From Proteus terrae subsp. cibarius (lineage in GTDB: Bacteria; Pseudomonadota; Gammaproteobacteria; Enterobacterales; Enterobacteriaceae): DNA of 64,000 nucleotides. The notes under the pieces were generated by a model, which was not told where the DNA came from, searched no databases, and was given only the letters and a program-made list of their open reading frames with translations. The stretch covers positions 2,480,001 to 2,544,000 of the forward strand of contig NZ_CP047349.1 of assembly GCF_011045835.1 (NCBI RefSeq), in the 5' to 3' direction. Below, piece after piece: positions 1 through 8,969 of this stretch; position 1 is the first letter of the stretch; each line of letters opens with the position of its first letter. A program made the position numbers and the translations under genes.

Positions 1-1
1 G

Positions 2-508
2 ACTCCATTAGAAGGTTTAGTAATGGGAACTCGTAGTGGTGATATCGATCCTGCTATCGTGTTCCATTTACACGACACTTTAGGTATGAGCGTTGAAGAC
101 ATCAACAAACTGCTGACTAAAGAATCTGGTCTGTTAGGTTTAACAGAAGTCACTAGTGACTGCCGTTATGTTGAAGATAACTACGACACTAAAGCAGATG
201 CTAAACGTGCAATGGACGTTTACTGCCATCGTTTAGCCAAATACATCGGTTCTTACTGTGCACTGATGGAAGGTCGTTTAGATGCTATTATCTTTACTGG
301 TGGCATCGGTGAAAACGCAGCAATGGTACGTGAATTATCTCTGAAAAAACTGGCTCTGTTAGGTTTTGAAGTGGATCATCAACGTAACTTAGATGCACGT
401 TTCGGTAAATCAGGCACTATCACTACCGATAACAGCCGTCTTGCTGTTGTTATCCCAACTAACGAAGAGTTAGTTATCGCTCAGGACGCAAGTCGCCTGA
501 CCGCTTAA
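2..508 (+). CDS. ackA: Acetate kinase, C-terminal part (truncated by window start)
   Basis: Interconverts acetyl phosphate plus ADP and acetate plus ATP, the last step of acetate overflow and of ATP formation by substrate-level phosphorylation. The reading frame is open from base 2, so this is the last 168 residues of a protein usually near 400; the gene starts before the window. The ASKHA-type nucleotide-binding segment [14 protein letters not shown] and the conserved C-terminus ending in QDASRLTA are visible. pta starts about 80 bp downstream on the same strand, the usual ackA-pta arrangement. The methionine at base 23 is internal. Confidence 0.97.
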   Translation, partial: TPLEGLVMGTRSGDIDPAIVFHLHDTLGMSVEDINKLLTKESGLLGLTEVTSDCRYVEDNYDTKADAKRAMDVYCHRLAKYIGSYCALMEGRLDAIIFTGGIGENAAMVRELSLKKLALLGFEVDHQRNLDARFGKSGTITTDNSRLAVVIPTNEELVIAQDASRLTA

Positions 509-585
509 GTTCTTTGATGTACTGCCAGTGTCATGCTGGCAGTACTGTTTTACATAACGAGCAACCGATATTTAAAGAGGTTTCC

Positions 586-2730
586 GTGTCCCGTACAATT
601 ATGCTAGTCCCAACTGATACACGCGTGGGTTTAACCAGCGTCAGCTTGGGTGTTATCCGTTCTATGGAACAAAAAGGCGTTCGCCTTAGCGTGTTCAAGC
701 CAATTGCACAACCTCGTGTAAAAGGCGCTTTAGATCAGACAACTGCGATTATCCGCTCTCACTCCACTATTCAATCATCAGAACCTTTAAACATGGATTA
801 TGTTGAGTCTCTACTCAGCTCAAACCAAAAAGATGTTCTGATGGAAGAAATTGTTGCTAGATACCATGAAAACACCGCTGATGCAGAAGTTATTCTCATC
901 GAAGGTCTGGTACCTATGCGTAAGCATCCTTTTGCACAATCATTAAACTATGAAATTGCAAAAACATTAGGTGCTGAAATTGTTTTCGTTACTGCATTAG
1001 GTAACAACACTGTTGAACAGCTAAAAGAGCGTATCGAATTTGCGCGTGCTGAATTTGGCGGTGTAAAAAACCAAAACATTACAGGCGTTATTGTTAACAA
1101 ACTAAATGCACCTGTTGATGATCAAGGCCGTACTCGCCCTGACTTATCTGAAATCTTTGATGATTCAAGTAAAGCAATTATCTCTAATGTCGATTTAAAA
1201 ACCATTGAAAAAAATAGCCCACTGCCTTTACTGGGTTGCATTCCTTGGAACTTCGATTTAATCGCCACTCGTGCAACAGATATGGCAAAACACTTAAATG
1301 CGACTATCGTCAATAAAGGCGATATTGAAACCCGTCGTATTAAATCTGTGACTTTCTGTGCCCGTAGTATTCCACACATGTTAGAGCATTTCCGTCCAGG
1401 TTCACTTTTAGTAACTTCAGCGGATCGCCCAGATGTATTAGTTTCAGCGTGCCTTGCAGCAATGAATGGCGTTGAAATTGGTGCAATTCTACTAACAGGT
1501 GGCTACCAAATCGATGCACCAATCAAACAACTTTGTGAACGTGCATTCGAAACTGGCTTACCAATCTTTATGGTTAATGCGAACACTTGGCAGACTTCTT
1601 TAAATCTGCAAAGCTTTAGCTTAGAAGTTCCTGCTGATGACCATGAACGCATTGAGAAAATTCAGAACTACGTTGCTCAACATATCAATACACAATGGAT
1701 TGATTCACTGACCGCTAACTCTGAACGCCCTAACCGTTTATCACCACCAGCATTCCGTTATCAATTAACAGAATTAGCACGTAAAGCGAAAAAACGTATC
1801 GTTTTACCAGAAGGTGATGAACCACGTACAGTTAAAGCGGCTGCTATTTGTGCTGATCGTGGTATCGCAACTTGCGTACTGTTAGGCGATCCTGAAGAAA
1901 TTCGTCGTGTAGCAACCGCACAAGGTGTTGAATTAGGCACAGGCATTGAGTTAGTCAATCCTAAAGAAGTACGTGAAATCTATGTACCTCGCTTAGTTGA
2001 ACTGCGCAAAAATAAAGGTATGACAGAAGTTGTTGCTCGTGAACAGTTAGAAGATAACGTTGTTCTTGGCACATTAATGCTGGAAAAAGGTGAAGTAGAC
2101 GGCCTAGTTTCTGGTGCTGTTCATACAACTGCTAACACTATTCGCCCACCACTACAGTTAATCAAAACTGCACCAGGTAGCTCATTAGTGTCTTCTGTGT
2201 TCTTTATGCTGTTACCAGAACAAGTTTATGTTTATGGCGACTGTGCAATTAACCCAGATCCAACAGCAGAACAGCTGGCTGAAATCGCAATCCAATCTGC
2301 AGACTCTGCAATTGCATTCGGTATCGACCCACGTGTTGCGATGATCTCTTATTCTACTGGTAACTCTGGAGCAGGTAGCGATGTAGAGAAAGTTCGTGAA
2401 GCAACACGTTTAGCACAAGAAAAACGCCCTGATCTGATGATTGATGGTCCTTTACAATACGATGCGGCTGTTATGGCTGATGTTGCTAAATCTAAAGCAC
2501 CAAACTCACCAGTTGCAGGTAAAGCGACTGTGTTTATCTTCCCTGATCTGAACACTGGTAATACCACTTATAAAGCGGTACAACGTTCAGCTGACTTGGT
2601 TTCAATTGGGCCAATGTTACAAGGTATGCGTAAACCAGTGAATGACCTTTCTCGTGGTGCATTAGTAGACGATATCGTCTACACCGTTGCGTTAACAGCG
2701 ATTCAAGCAAGCCAACAAGAAAACGCATAA
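586..2730 (+). CDS. pta: Phosphate acetyltransferase
   Basis: Converts acetyl-CoA and phosphate to acetyl phosphate, partner of AckA. I place the start at the GTG at 586: the protein then begins [18 protein letters not shown] like E. coli Pta, is 714 aa (the E. coli length), and has AAAGAGG at 574-580 as ribosome binding site. The in-frame ATG at 514 lies in the intergenic spacer and adds non-homologous residues. The order is an N-terminal BioD-like P-loop domain (about 1-240), a DRTGG regulatory domain (about 240-350), and the catalytic PTA_PTB domain (about 390-710). A strong terminator follows. Confidence 0.97.
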   Translation: MSRTIMLVPTDTRVGLTSVSLGVIRSMEQKGVRLSVFKPIAQPRVKGALDQTTAIIRSHSTIQSSEPLNMDYVESLLSSNQKDVLMEEIVARYHENTADAEVILIEGLVPMRKHPFAQSLNYEIAKTLGAEIVFVTALGNNTVEQLKERIEFARAEFGGVKNQNITGVIVNKLNAPVDDQGRTRPDLSEIFDDSSKAIISNVDLKTIEKNSPLPLLGCIPWNFDLIATRATDMAKHLNATIVNKGDIETRRIKSVTFCARSIPHMLEHFRPGSLLVTSADRPDVLVSACLAAMNGVEIGAILLTGGYQIDAPIKQLCERAFETGLPIFMVNANTWQTSLNLQSFSLEVPADDHERIEKIQNYVAQHINTQWIDSLTANSERPNRLSPPAFRYQLTELARKAKKRIVLPEGDEPRTVKAAAICADRGIATCVLLGDPEEIRRVATAQGVELGTGIELVNPKEVREIYVPRLVELRKNKGMTEVVAREQLEDNVVLGTLMLEKGEVDGLVSGAVHTTANTIRPPLQLIKTAPGSSLVSSVFFMLLPEQVYVYGDCAINPDPTAEQLAEIAIQSADSAIAFGIDPRVAMISYSTGNSGAGSDVEKVREATRLAQEKRPDLMIDGPLQYDAAVMADVAKSKAPNSPVAGKATVFIFPDLNTGNTTYKAVQRSADLVSIGPMLQGMRKPVNDLSRGALVDDIVYTVALTAIQASQQENA

Positions 2731-2757
2731 TTATTGAAGTTCGCTTCAAATAAAAAA

Positions 2758-2790
2758 ACGCCAGATGAAATCAATCATCTGGCGTTTTTT
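2758..2790 (+). terminator. Rho-independent terminator after pta
   Basis: An 11-bp perfect stem (ACGCCAGATGA at 2758-2768, TCATCTGGCGT at 2775-2785) is followed by a T run to 2790. It ends the ackA-pta transcript. Confidence 0.9.
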
Positions 2791-2812
2791 ATTCTACAGA
2801 TTTCTTATTTGA

Positions 2813-2877
2813 CTAAAATCCGAGGCAGTCTCAAAACCAAACAACTTGATTCTGTCTCCTTTATAAAAGAGTGTCAA
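2813..2877 (+). repeat. Copy 1 of duplicated hok leader segment (no toxin ORF attached)
   Basis: This 65-bp stretch is nearly identical to 3071-3134, the segment that immediately precedes the hok reading frame, with a few substitutions and one 1-nt indel. No Hok-like frame follows this copy, so it looks like the remnant of a second, decayed hok locus or a partial tandem duplication. Confidence 0.75.
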
Positions 2878-2992
2878 ATAAAATCACACATATAAACACC
2901 CGATACAAAAACAATTAACGTATTGATTTTACTTGATTATCGATATCTTTATTATTCAGAAAAAGATAGGAATGAGGTGAATTTCTGTTAGT

Positions 2993-3106
2993 ATGCTGGT
3001 GAGTGCTTGGATCATTTTGGTTCAAGCATTTGCAGGAGCCAAAAAGACGAAAGCCCCGAATTTTAATTTACTAAAATCCGAGGCTGTCTCAAACCAGACA
3101 ACTTGA
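2993..3106 (+). CDS. Possible leader peptide overlapping the hok mRNA leader (mok-like)
   Basis: ATG at 2993 opens a 37-codon frame (MLVSAWIILVQAFAGAKKTK...) that ends at TGA 3104-3106, 33 bp before the hok start. Known hok loci carry a leader frame (mok) whose translation is required for toxin translation and is the target of the Sok antisense RNA. The position fits, but the frame does not overlap the hok start and I recognise no sequence family. It may be an accidental ORF. Confidence 0.3.
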   Translation: MLVSAWIILVQAFAGAKKTKAPNFNLLKSEAVSNQTT

Positions 3107-3134
3107 TTCTGTCTCCTTTATAAAGGAGTGTCAA
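3071..3134 (+). repeat. Copy 2 of duplicated hok leader segment
   Basis: Functional-looking copy of the 64/65-bp repeat, directly upstream of hok. Together with the preceding AAAGCCCCGAA it resembles the GC-rich foldback (CCCCGA...CGAGGC) seen in the leaders of enterobacterial hok mRNAs. Confidence 0.75.
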
Positions 3135-3139
3135 GAGAA

Positions 3140-3283
3140 GTGACTAAGCTTGCCCTATTAGGGCTGATTACTGTATGTATTACAGTTTTGTGTTTTGCTT
3201 TACTGAAACATGAAAGATTATGTTCTTTTAATATCAGTAGTGGCGACACCGTAGTTCAAGCTATTTTATCTTGCGATAAATAG
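3140..3283 (+). CDS. hok: Hok/Gef-family type I toxin, 47 aa
   Basis: A small membrane toxin frame. GTG at 3140 opens MTKLALLGLITVCITVLCFA, one transmembrane helix, followed by the diagnostic Hok pattern HERLCSFNISSGDTVVQAIL (R-x-L-C then G-x-x-V-V-x-A). At 47 aa the length is typical (about 50). GGAG lies at 3125-3128; spacing to GTG 3140 is long, and an in-frame GTG at 3128 is too close to be served by it. Known Hok proteins depolarise the inner membrane and are silenced by a Sok antisense RNA made from the opposite strand of the leader. I cannot locate the antisense promoter with confidence. The frame is intact, so the locus may be live. Confidence 0.85.
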   Translation: MTKLALLGLITVCITVLCFALLKHERLCSFNISSGDTVVQAILSCDK

Positions 3284-3285
3284 TT

Positions 3286-3309
3286 TTGTGGGGGTAAATT
3301 CCCCCACAA
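3286..3309 (+). terminator. GC-rich hairpin after hok
   Basis: A 9-bp perfect stem (TTGTGGGGG at 3286-3294, CCCCCACAA at 3301-3309) sits 3 bp after the hok stop and is followed by TTTCTCTC. It probably terminates hok mRNA; the 3' end of hok mRNAs also folds back on the leader to control translation. Confidence 0.7.
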
Positions 3310-3354
3310 TTTCTCTCAAAAGTTGTTGAGATTGGTGATCACAAGCACCCTACT

Positions 3355-4578
3355 TTAATCCACTAGCACACGCTGGTTGGTCGCACCCCACAAAATCGAC
3401 ATCTCTGTAAATAATGCACCACTAATATCTTCAACCTCTTCAGCAGTGATCTCTGCATTACCTTGCTTACCAAAGAACACGACTTCATCTCCTGATTTGA
3501 TATTTTTAAGATCGGTAATATCAACAATCACTGTATTCATTGATGTTTTACCTAAAACAGGCACACGTTGGCCACCAATTAAAGCATGCCCTGCATTACT
3601 AAAGACTCGACGATAACCATCTGCATAACCGACAGGAATATTAGCTAACACTGAGTCACGTTTTAGTGTGTAAGTGCGATCATAACCAACAGTATTGCCT
3701 TTAGGATAATAATTGATTGAGGCAATATTGGATTTAAAAGTCATAACACGTTTGTAATCGGTACTTGCAATGGTATCTCCATAAAAAATCCCACCTACAC
3801 GCACCATATCCAGCCATGATTCAGGTACGGTAATTGTGGCAAAAGTATTTGCCATATGCAGAGTAACGTCTTTACGATTTAGCCCAGTAACATCCAATAC
3901 CTTTTGTGATTGCTGTTTAAAACGAGCGAGATCTTCTCTTACTTTATCTGCATCTTCTTCAGGATAATGAGACATAATGCCAACCACTTTAAGGTTAGCT
4001 AATTGAGTAATTTGCTTCGCCTCTTCGAGCCCCGCATTGTTATTAACTTCTAATCCATTACGAGACATTCCACCTGAGTTTAAGGCAAGATGAATAGGGA
4101 TTACTTTATTTTGTTGTTTAGCAATGGCATCTAATTTCTTAGCCATATCTAAGTTACCAATCAATTCTTCCACGTTATAGCTTGTCGCCTGAGCCATTTC
4201 TTGCTCAGTGGCATTACGTACACGCATTAAACGACCTTGAAATCCTAGATCACGAACTTCTTTTAGCTCTTGGTTATTCGTTACACCAATACATTGCACA
4301 TTATTTTCAATCATAACAGGTGCAACTAATGATAAATCATGTCCATATGCATCGCCTTTTAAAACAGCACAAAGTGAGGATTTATCACCTAAAAGTGATT
4401 GTACTTTTTTCACATTAAAATCAAGTGCACTACGTGAAATTTCAATCCATGAGTTATTCACAATTGCAGGTTGAACCTGAGCAGTTTGAATCGCTGGTGG
4501 ATTGTGATTAAGCGGTTGTTGGCAAGCAGTGATAACAAAAAGTGGTAACAACGCAAGATATCGAATACCAAAAGACAT
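3355..4578 (-). CDS. bsr: Broad-specificity amino-acid racemase, lipoprotein form (Bsr/Bar type)
   Basis: PLP-dependent racemase of the alanine-racemase fold, 407 aa, close in length and sequence to Vibrio BsrV, which makes D-Met, D-Leu, D-Arg and other non-canonical D-amino acids in the envelope. The PLP lysine lies in [10 protein letters not shown] (about residue 74), the second catalytic tyrosine in VGYDRTYT, and the ELIGN and [10 protein letters not shown] motifs of the Bsr branch are present. The N-terminus ends in the lipobox ITAC (Cys19), so the mature protein should be lipid-anchored instead of freely periplasmic. It stands alone on the minus strand between hok and the PTS operon. The racemase class is secure; the substrate range is inferred from family. 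Confidence 0.88.
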   Translation of the reverse strand: MSFGIRYLALLPLFVITACQQPLNHNPPAIQTAQVQPAIVNNSWIEISRSALDFNVKKVQSLLGDKSSLCAVLKGDAYGHDLSLVAPVMIENNVQCIGVTNNQELKEVRDLGFQGRLMRVRNATEQEMAQATSYNVEELIGNLDMAKKLDAIAKQQNKVIPIHLALNSGGMSRNGLEVNNNAGLEEAKQITQLANLKVVGIMSHYPEEDADKVREDLARFKQQSQKVLDVTGLNRKDVTLHMANTFATITVPESWLDMVRVGGIFYGDTIASTDYKRVMTFKSNIASINYYPKGNTVGYDRTYTLKRDSVLANIPVGYADGYRRVFSNAGHALIGGQRVPVLGKTSMNTVIVDITDLKNIKSGDEVVFFGKQGNAEITAEEVEDISGALFTEMSILWGATNQRVLVD

Positions 4579-4787
4579 CTTCTTTTTCCTTAGTGATTGT
4601 GATGTTAAACCTATTTTTATAATTAATTAGGTACGAAAATATACACATCGTGAATATTCACTCAGGATGATAGCATTATTATTCATAAAATAAACATATT
4701 AATTCAAAATGATATATGTATCAGTCAATGACGAAAATGAATAGAAAAGGGAAAGAAAATTATAGGTGTGATCTCTGTAGGAAACGC

Positions 4788-4816
4788 CAGTCTATCCCCG
4801 TGCATACGGGGAGCAC
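4788..4816 (-). CRISPR. Solitary type I-E CRISPR repeat (orphan)
   Basis: Read on the minus strand this is exactly 29 nt, begins GTGCTCCCCG and ends CGGGGATAGACTG, with the CCCCG...CGGGG hairpin of enterobacterial type I-E repeats (E. coli form GTGTTCCCCGC... CGGGGATAAACCG). No second copy occurs at a repeat-plus-32-nt-spacer distance on either side, and there are no cas genes in the window. AT-rich sequence lies upstream of the repeat (higher coordinates), as a leader would. It looks like the remnant of a collapsed array or a stray repeat. Confidence 0.75.
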
Positions 4817-4870
4817 TCTAATCATAATATATTGAATATATAAAAGAAATTTAAGTGCATTATTTCTACC

Positions 4871-4904
4871 AAAAAAATGCCCGACTGATTAAAAAGTCGG
4901 GCAT
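4871..4904 (-). terminator. Terminator of the PTS operon
   Basis: A 10-bp perfect stem (4877-4886 with 4895-4904, ATGCCCGACT/AGTCGGGCAT) lies 28 bp beyond the EIIC stop; the minus strand then has a T run (plus-strand A run 4871-4877). Confidence 0.85.
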
Positions 4905-4931
4905 CTATTAAAATTCAATAAACAGCTACTA

Positions 4932-6188
4932 TCAGCGGACAATAATACCTAACAGAATACCGATAACACCGAAGTCTGCATCACTAAATGTAGTGTTAGC
5001 AATACCGATATCACCAAGTACTGGTAATAGGAACACAGGTAAGAACGTGATTAATAAGCCTTGAACGAATGCGCCTAAAATCGCACCACGACGTCCACCG
5101 GTTGCATTACCAAATACCCCAGCTGTTGCACCCACAAAGAAGTGAGGAACTACACCCGGAATTATTACTGTCCAATCTAAGGCATACAGAACAAACATGC
5201 CAATAACACCCGCAGCAAAGCTACTTAAAAAACCAACTAACACGGCATTGGGTGCATAAGGGAATACAACTGGGCAATCTAACGCTGGTTTTGCATTAGG
5301 GACTAACTTATCTGAAATACCTTTAAATGCAGGAACGATCTCAGCAATAACCATACGCACACCTTGCAGAATAATATAAACACCTGCTGCAAAGGTTATA
5401 GATTGCATTAACGAGAACATAAACCAGTTTTTACCACCACTGACTTCTCGAACAAAAGCATCGCCCGCAAATAAACATGTAATGATAAAGATAATGCCCA
5501 TAGTGAAGGCAATAGCAACTGGAGTATCACGTAAAAATAGTAAGCTTTTAGGTACATTCATCTCTTCTGTTGAATGCTCTTTATTACCAAATTTACTACC
5601 GATAAAGCCCGCAACAACATAAGAAATAGTTGAGAAGTGCCCTAATGCAACATCGTCAGAGCCAGTGATTTTTTTCATATAAGGATGTGCAATGGCAGGG
5701 AAAAATACCATTGAAATCCCAACAACTAATGAACCAACCGCAACTAATGCTGTGCCTTCTAAGCCCGCAGTTGCCAAAATAACTGCCACCATCATTGACA
5801 TAAATAATGTATGGTGACCAGTTAAGAAAATAAATTTCCACGGCGTTAAACGTGCAATTAAGATATTAATCAACATGGCAAAAAACATAATTAATGCCAT
5901 CTCTTTACCAAAGCTTTTTTGTGCAATAGAGACAATCGCCTCGTTATTAGGCACAACACCTTGAATACCGAATGCATGTTGGAAAATCGTTGAGAAATCA
6001 CCCAGTGAGTTAATTACAAGACCTGCACCAGCACCTAAAATCACAAAACCCATAATGGTTTTCACGGTGCCTTTAATACATTCTGTAACTGGTTTTTTCT
6101 GGGCAATTAAGCCAATCAATGCAATCAAACCCACTAAAATAGCCGGCTCTGAAAGCACATCACTCATTAGAAAGCGGAAAAAGTCCAT
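4932..6188 (-). CDS. PTS transporter subunit EIIC, ascorbate/UlaA (SgaT) family
   Basis: Inner-membrane sugar permease of the L-ascorbate-type phosphotransferase family, 418 aa with about ten to eleven hydrophobic helices; the best-conserved segments are LTPWKFIFLTGHH, GGRRGAILGAF and the start ILVGLIALIGLIAQKK. It is shorter than E. coli UlaA (about 465 aa). It lies 10 bp after the EIIB gene in an EIIA-EIIB-EIIC operon with no catabolic enzyme genes, so the substrate cannot be named; an ascorbate-like or other acidic or polyol substrate is only a family guess. Expression is probably controlled by the divergent LacI-type gene. Confidence 0.85.
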   Translation of the reverse strand: MDFFRFLMSDVLSEPAILVGLIALIGLIAQKKPVTECIKGTVKTIMGFVILGAGAGLVINSLGDFSTIFQHAFGIQGVVPNNEAIVSIAQKSFGKEMALIMFFAMLINILIARLTPWKFIFLTGHHTLFMSMMVAVILATAGLEGTALVAVGSLVVGISMVFFPAIAHPYMKKITGSDDVALGHFSTISYVVAGFIGSKFGNKEHSTEEMNVPKSLLFLRDTPVAIAFTMGIIFIITCLFAGDAFVREVSGGKNWFMFSLMQSITFAAGVYIILQGVRMVIAEIVPAFKGISDKLVPNAKPALDCPVVFPYAPNAVLVGFLSSFAAGVIGMFVLYALDWTVIIPGVVPHFFVGATAGVFGNATGGRRGAILGAFVQGLLITFLPVFLLPVLGDIGIANTTFSDADFGVIGILLGIIVR

Positions 6189-6198
6189 GATAGGCTCC

Positions 6199-6486
6199 TT
6201 ATAACGCGCCTAATTCACGTAATGCGGCAGAAAGCTTCTCTTTCATCGCCACTTTATCAATCATGTTGTCCAGTGAAACAACCTTTCCATTTACCGCTTG
6301 TGAATTAAGTTGCTCTGCAATATCGCGCGTACCCACATAGATATCACTTGGTGTCCCTTTTGCTGAACCCAGATCAACGTGATCCACTTCTGCATTCACA
6401 GCAAGATCTTTTAGGATGCTTTTGATGCTCATTTCCATCATTAAGCTACTACCTAAACCATTTCCACACACAACAGTAATTTTCAT
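6199..6486 (-). CDS. PTS subunit EIIB, ascorbate/UlaB (SgaB) family
   Basis: Cytoplasmic 95-aa phosphocarrier. The phospho-accepting cysteine sits in the N-terminal CGNGLGSS loop (Cys8). It takes phosphate from the upstream-encoded EIIA and passes it to sugar moving through the EIIC. It lies 29 bp after EIIA and 10 bp before EIIC, one operon. Confidence 0.9.
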   Translation of the reverse strand: MKITVVCGNGLGSSLMMEMSIKSILKDLAVNAEVDHVDLGSAKGTPSDIYVGTRDIAEQLNSQAVNGKVVSLDNMIDKVAMKEKLSAALRELGAL

Positions 6487-6515
6487 GATATTCCCCTTGG
6501 TAATTTAAATCGTCA

Positions 6516-6959
6516 TTAATAGTTGTTGATAACGGCTAATACATCCGCTTTGCTTTTCGCATTAAATAGCTTTTGAATATCAGTGTCGTTATCAAAAAGT
6601 TCGGCTAATTTCATAATGGCATTAATATGGCTATCGTTATCTGTTGCAGCCAAAACAATCAGTAATTTCACAGGATCGTTTTCATCAGCACCAAACTCAA
6701 CACCTTGCTCAACAATAGTTAATGCAAGAGAAAGTTGATTAACACCATCCTCAGGACGTGCATGAGGCATCGCAATACCTGGACCTAATACATAATATGG
6801 CCCGATTTTTTCGTGTGATTTATAAATTGCATCGATATAACGAGGTTCAATACAACCTTTATCAATTAATGGCTGACACGCGACTTTAACGGCTTCTCGC
6901 CAATCGCTAACGTTTGGAACCACTTGCACCACATCCGGTGTTAATAACGTTTTAAGCAT
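6516..6959 (-). CDS. PTS subunit EIIA, UlaC/mannitol-Ntr type
   Basis: A 147-aa EIIA of the fructose/mannitol/Ntr fold, phosphorylated by HPr on the histidine in GPGIAMPHARPEDGV (about His66). First gene of the three-gene PTS operon; its start faces the LacI-type operator region. The fold and active site are clear; the sugar is not. Confidence 0.9.
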   Translation of the reverse strand: MLKTLLTPDVVQVVPNVSDWREAVKVACQPLIDKGCIEPRYIDAIYKSHEKIGPYYVLGPGIAMPHARPEDGVNQLSLALTIVEQGVEFGADENDPVKLLIVLAATDNDSHINAIMKLAELFDNDTDIQKLFNAKSKADVLAVINNY

Positions 6960-7017
6960 ATTTGTAACCTCAATAAGACTCTTTTTGAGCTTCGTTATTA
7001 AGGATAGTAATCATTAA

Positions 7018-7031
7018 TGGTAGCGCTATCT
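7018..7031. promoter_or_regulatory. LacI-family operator, imperfect copy
   Basis: TGGTAGCGCTATCT matches the perfect palindrome at 7052-7065 at 12 of 14 positions. Its centre is 34 bp from the other site, between the PTS EIIA start (6959) and the regulator start (7187). Confidence 0.75.
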
Positions 7032-7051
7032 AGATAGATCATTCGTAATTG

Positions 7052-7065
7052 TGATAGCGCTATCA
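7052..7065. promoter_or_regulatory. LacI-family operator, perfect palindrome
   Basis: TGATAGCGCTATCA is a perfect 14-bp inverted repeat with the central CG step usual for LacI/GalR proteins. It lies in the divergent intergenic region, so the adjacent LacI-type regulator probably binds both copies to control the PTS operon and itself. Confidence 0.8.
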
Positions 7066-7186
7066 TTTTAATGAAATGTTAATTGCAGAAAATGCCAACA
7101 ATTGACACTGTATTGTTTCAGCATAATAGAAAGATTTCAGGTAGGATCTGCGGTTAATAAAATAGGCTAAGCAAGCATAATCACAA

Positions 7187-8233
7187 ATGATCAAAACACG
7201 TAAGCGCCGAAATACAGGTCGCGTCACATTACAAGATGTCGCTAAACATGCAGGAGTCGGTTCAATGACCGTTTCTCGTGCATTGCGAACCCCTGAATTA
7301 GTTTCTGATAAGTTACGAGAAAAAGTTAATCAAGCAGTAGAAGAGCTTGGCTATATTCCTAATGCTTCAGCAGGTGCTTTAGCTTCAGCACAAAGCCATA
7401 TTATTGCTGTACTGTTGCCCTCTTTTACAGATAGAGCCAGTGCGGATTTTATGCAGTCTTTGCAACAAATACTCAATCGTCATCAGTATCAAATTTTAGT
7501 CGGTTGTTATGAACATCAGCCTCATAAAGCTAGCGATGTGATCAATATGCTATTGCAAAGTAATCCTGCTGCATTGGTTGCCTTTGGTTCACAGCTTAGC
7601 CCAACTCATTTTTTACATATCAGTAATGCCAATGTGCCTGTTGTCAGTGTCGCCAGCCAATCGGATGAGCAGGCAGCAATTAGTATCGATTGTTCTTATG
7701 AGCAAGCCGCATATGATTTAACAAACCATTTAGTCACCCAAGGAAAACGTTGTATTGGCTATATTGGTGCGTTACAAGGGCAACGCCTGCACCACCAGCA
7801 AATAACAGGTTGGTCACGAGCATTACTCAAAAATTATTTAAATGCTGAACAAAGTGTCACCACGCCCGATCCCGCTTCTATGGCATACGGGCGACAAGCA
7901 TTAACAGAAATTTTATTGCGTCAACCAGAACTAGATGCGGTTATTTGTAGTCATGAAAGTATTGCGCTAGGTATGATTTTTGAGTGTCAACGTCGATTAA
8001 TTAAGATCCCACAAGATCTAGCTATTGCTTGTTTAGAAGGCTCTGAAAATAGCGATCAGATATCTCCTTCTCTCACATCAATTCGTTTTGATTATCACAA
8101 AATGGGAAAAGAGGCGGGAAAACATCTGATAGCACTTTTACAACGTTTGAGAGACGAAGATGATAACGCTATATTCGAAGATACCGTTATCAACTATGCT
8201 TATCGATTTGAACTAGGGCAAAGTACCCCTTAA
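7187..8233 (+). CDS. LacI-family transcriptional regulator (GntR/IdnR-like)
   Basis: A 348-aa repressor with an N-terminal helix-turn-helix and hinge ([22 protein letters not shown], then LGYIPN) and a periplasmic-binding-protein-like effector domain from about residue 65. The sequence after the hinge (GVLLPS-like [11 protein letters not shown]) is nearest to gluconate/idonate repressors. It is divergent from the PTS operon and faces the two AGCGCT palindromes, so it most likely represses that operon until the transported sugar or its phosphate binds. Its stop overlaps the stop of yfcD, which is convergent. Confidence 0.88.
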   Translation: MIKTRKRRNTGRVTLQDVAKHAGVGSMTVSRALRTPELVSDKLREKVNQAVEELGYIPNASAGALASAQSHIIAVLLPSFTDRASADFMQSLQQILNRHQYQILVGCYEHQPHKASDVINMLLQSNPAALVAFGSQLSPTHFLHISNANVPVVSVASQSDEQAAISIDCSYEQAAYDLTNHLVTQGKRCIGYIGALQGQRLHHQQITGWSRALLKNYLNAEQSVTTPDPASMAYGRQALTEILLRQPELDAVICSHESIALGMIFECQRRLIKIPQDLAIACLEGSENSDQISPSLTSIRFDYHKMGKEAGKHLIALLQRLRDEDDNAIFEDTVINYAYRFELGQSTP

Positions 8234-8772
8234 TCTACTGTTTCTCTACTTTCTAGGCGTGTACTGTTGTTACGCGTTAACCAAAGAGAAAGCGCTTTTA
8301 ATGAATCCGGTGTGAATTCATCACAACGTTCAGTAATTTCAGAGGGAGTTAACCAACACACTTCCTCAATTTCTTCTGCTTGCAGTGCGAAAGGCCCATG
8401 AGAAACACAACTAAACAGACTTCCCCATACACGACAACTTTCATCATCATAATAAAATTGTCCATGCTCAGCAAAAGGGACTCCAGCAATACCTAATTCT
8501 TCTTCTGCTTCACGACGTGCACTTTCAAGTAAATTCTCACCTTGTTGAACTACACCACCCGCAGTAGCATCCAACCAACCAGGATAAAAATCTTTTGTTT
8601 CAGTTCTTCGCTGTGCCAAGATTTTTCCCATTCCATCATGAACCACGATATAAGTTGCTCTATGTCTTAGGTTTTCAGCTCGCATTTGTTGACGTGTTGC
8701 TTGTGCAACGACTTCATTTTTATCATCAACAATATCAACCCATTCAACCAATGCCGTCTTTTCTTGTTCCAT
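8230..8772 (-). CDS. yfcD: Nudix hydrolase YfcD
   Basis: A 180-aa Nudix protein of unknown physiological substrate. The full Nudix box G-x5-E-x7-R-E-x-x-E-E-x-G is visible in [20 protein letters not shown] followed by ELGI, and [17 protein letters not shown] and [10 protein letters not shown] match E. coli YfcD almost residue for residue. I chose the ATG at 8772 because it aligns with E. coli (MEQ...); a TTG three codons upstream (8781) is the alternative. The gene is convergent with the LacI-type regulator. Confidence 0.92.
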   Translation of the reverse strand: MEQEKTALVEWVDIVDDKNEVVAQATRQQMRAENLRHRATYIVVHDGMGKILAQRRTETKDFYPGWLDATAGGVVQQGENLLESARREAEEELGIAGVPFAEHGQFYYDDESCRVWGSLFSCVSHGPFALQAEEIEEVCWLTPSEITERCDEFTPDSLKALSLWLTRNNSTRLESRETVD

Positions 8773-8969
8773 CCTCAACAAACCTTTTTTAACCGATACT
8801 AAACGATCGTAATTTTTATCCTGAATATACCAAAATCACTATTTTTCACCACTACAATAATCATACGTGACTTGTTTTATCCATCTTGCGCTTTTTTGCT
8901 TTTTATGATGTTAGAAGGCAGACTGTGATTATCTTATGTATTTAGTGCCTACTTTATTTTGGAGCTTTT

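Noticed and set aside
4788..4816. Reading the CCCCG/CGGGG hairpin as a transcription terminator
   Set aside because: No T run follows on either strand, and the exact 29-nt length with type I-E end sequences fits a CRISPR repeat better.
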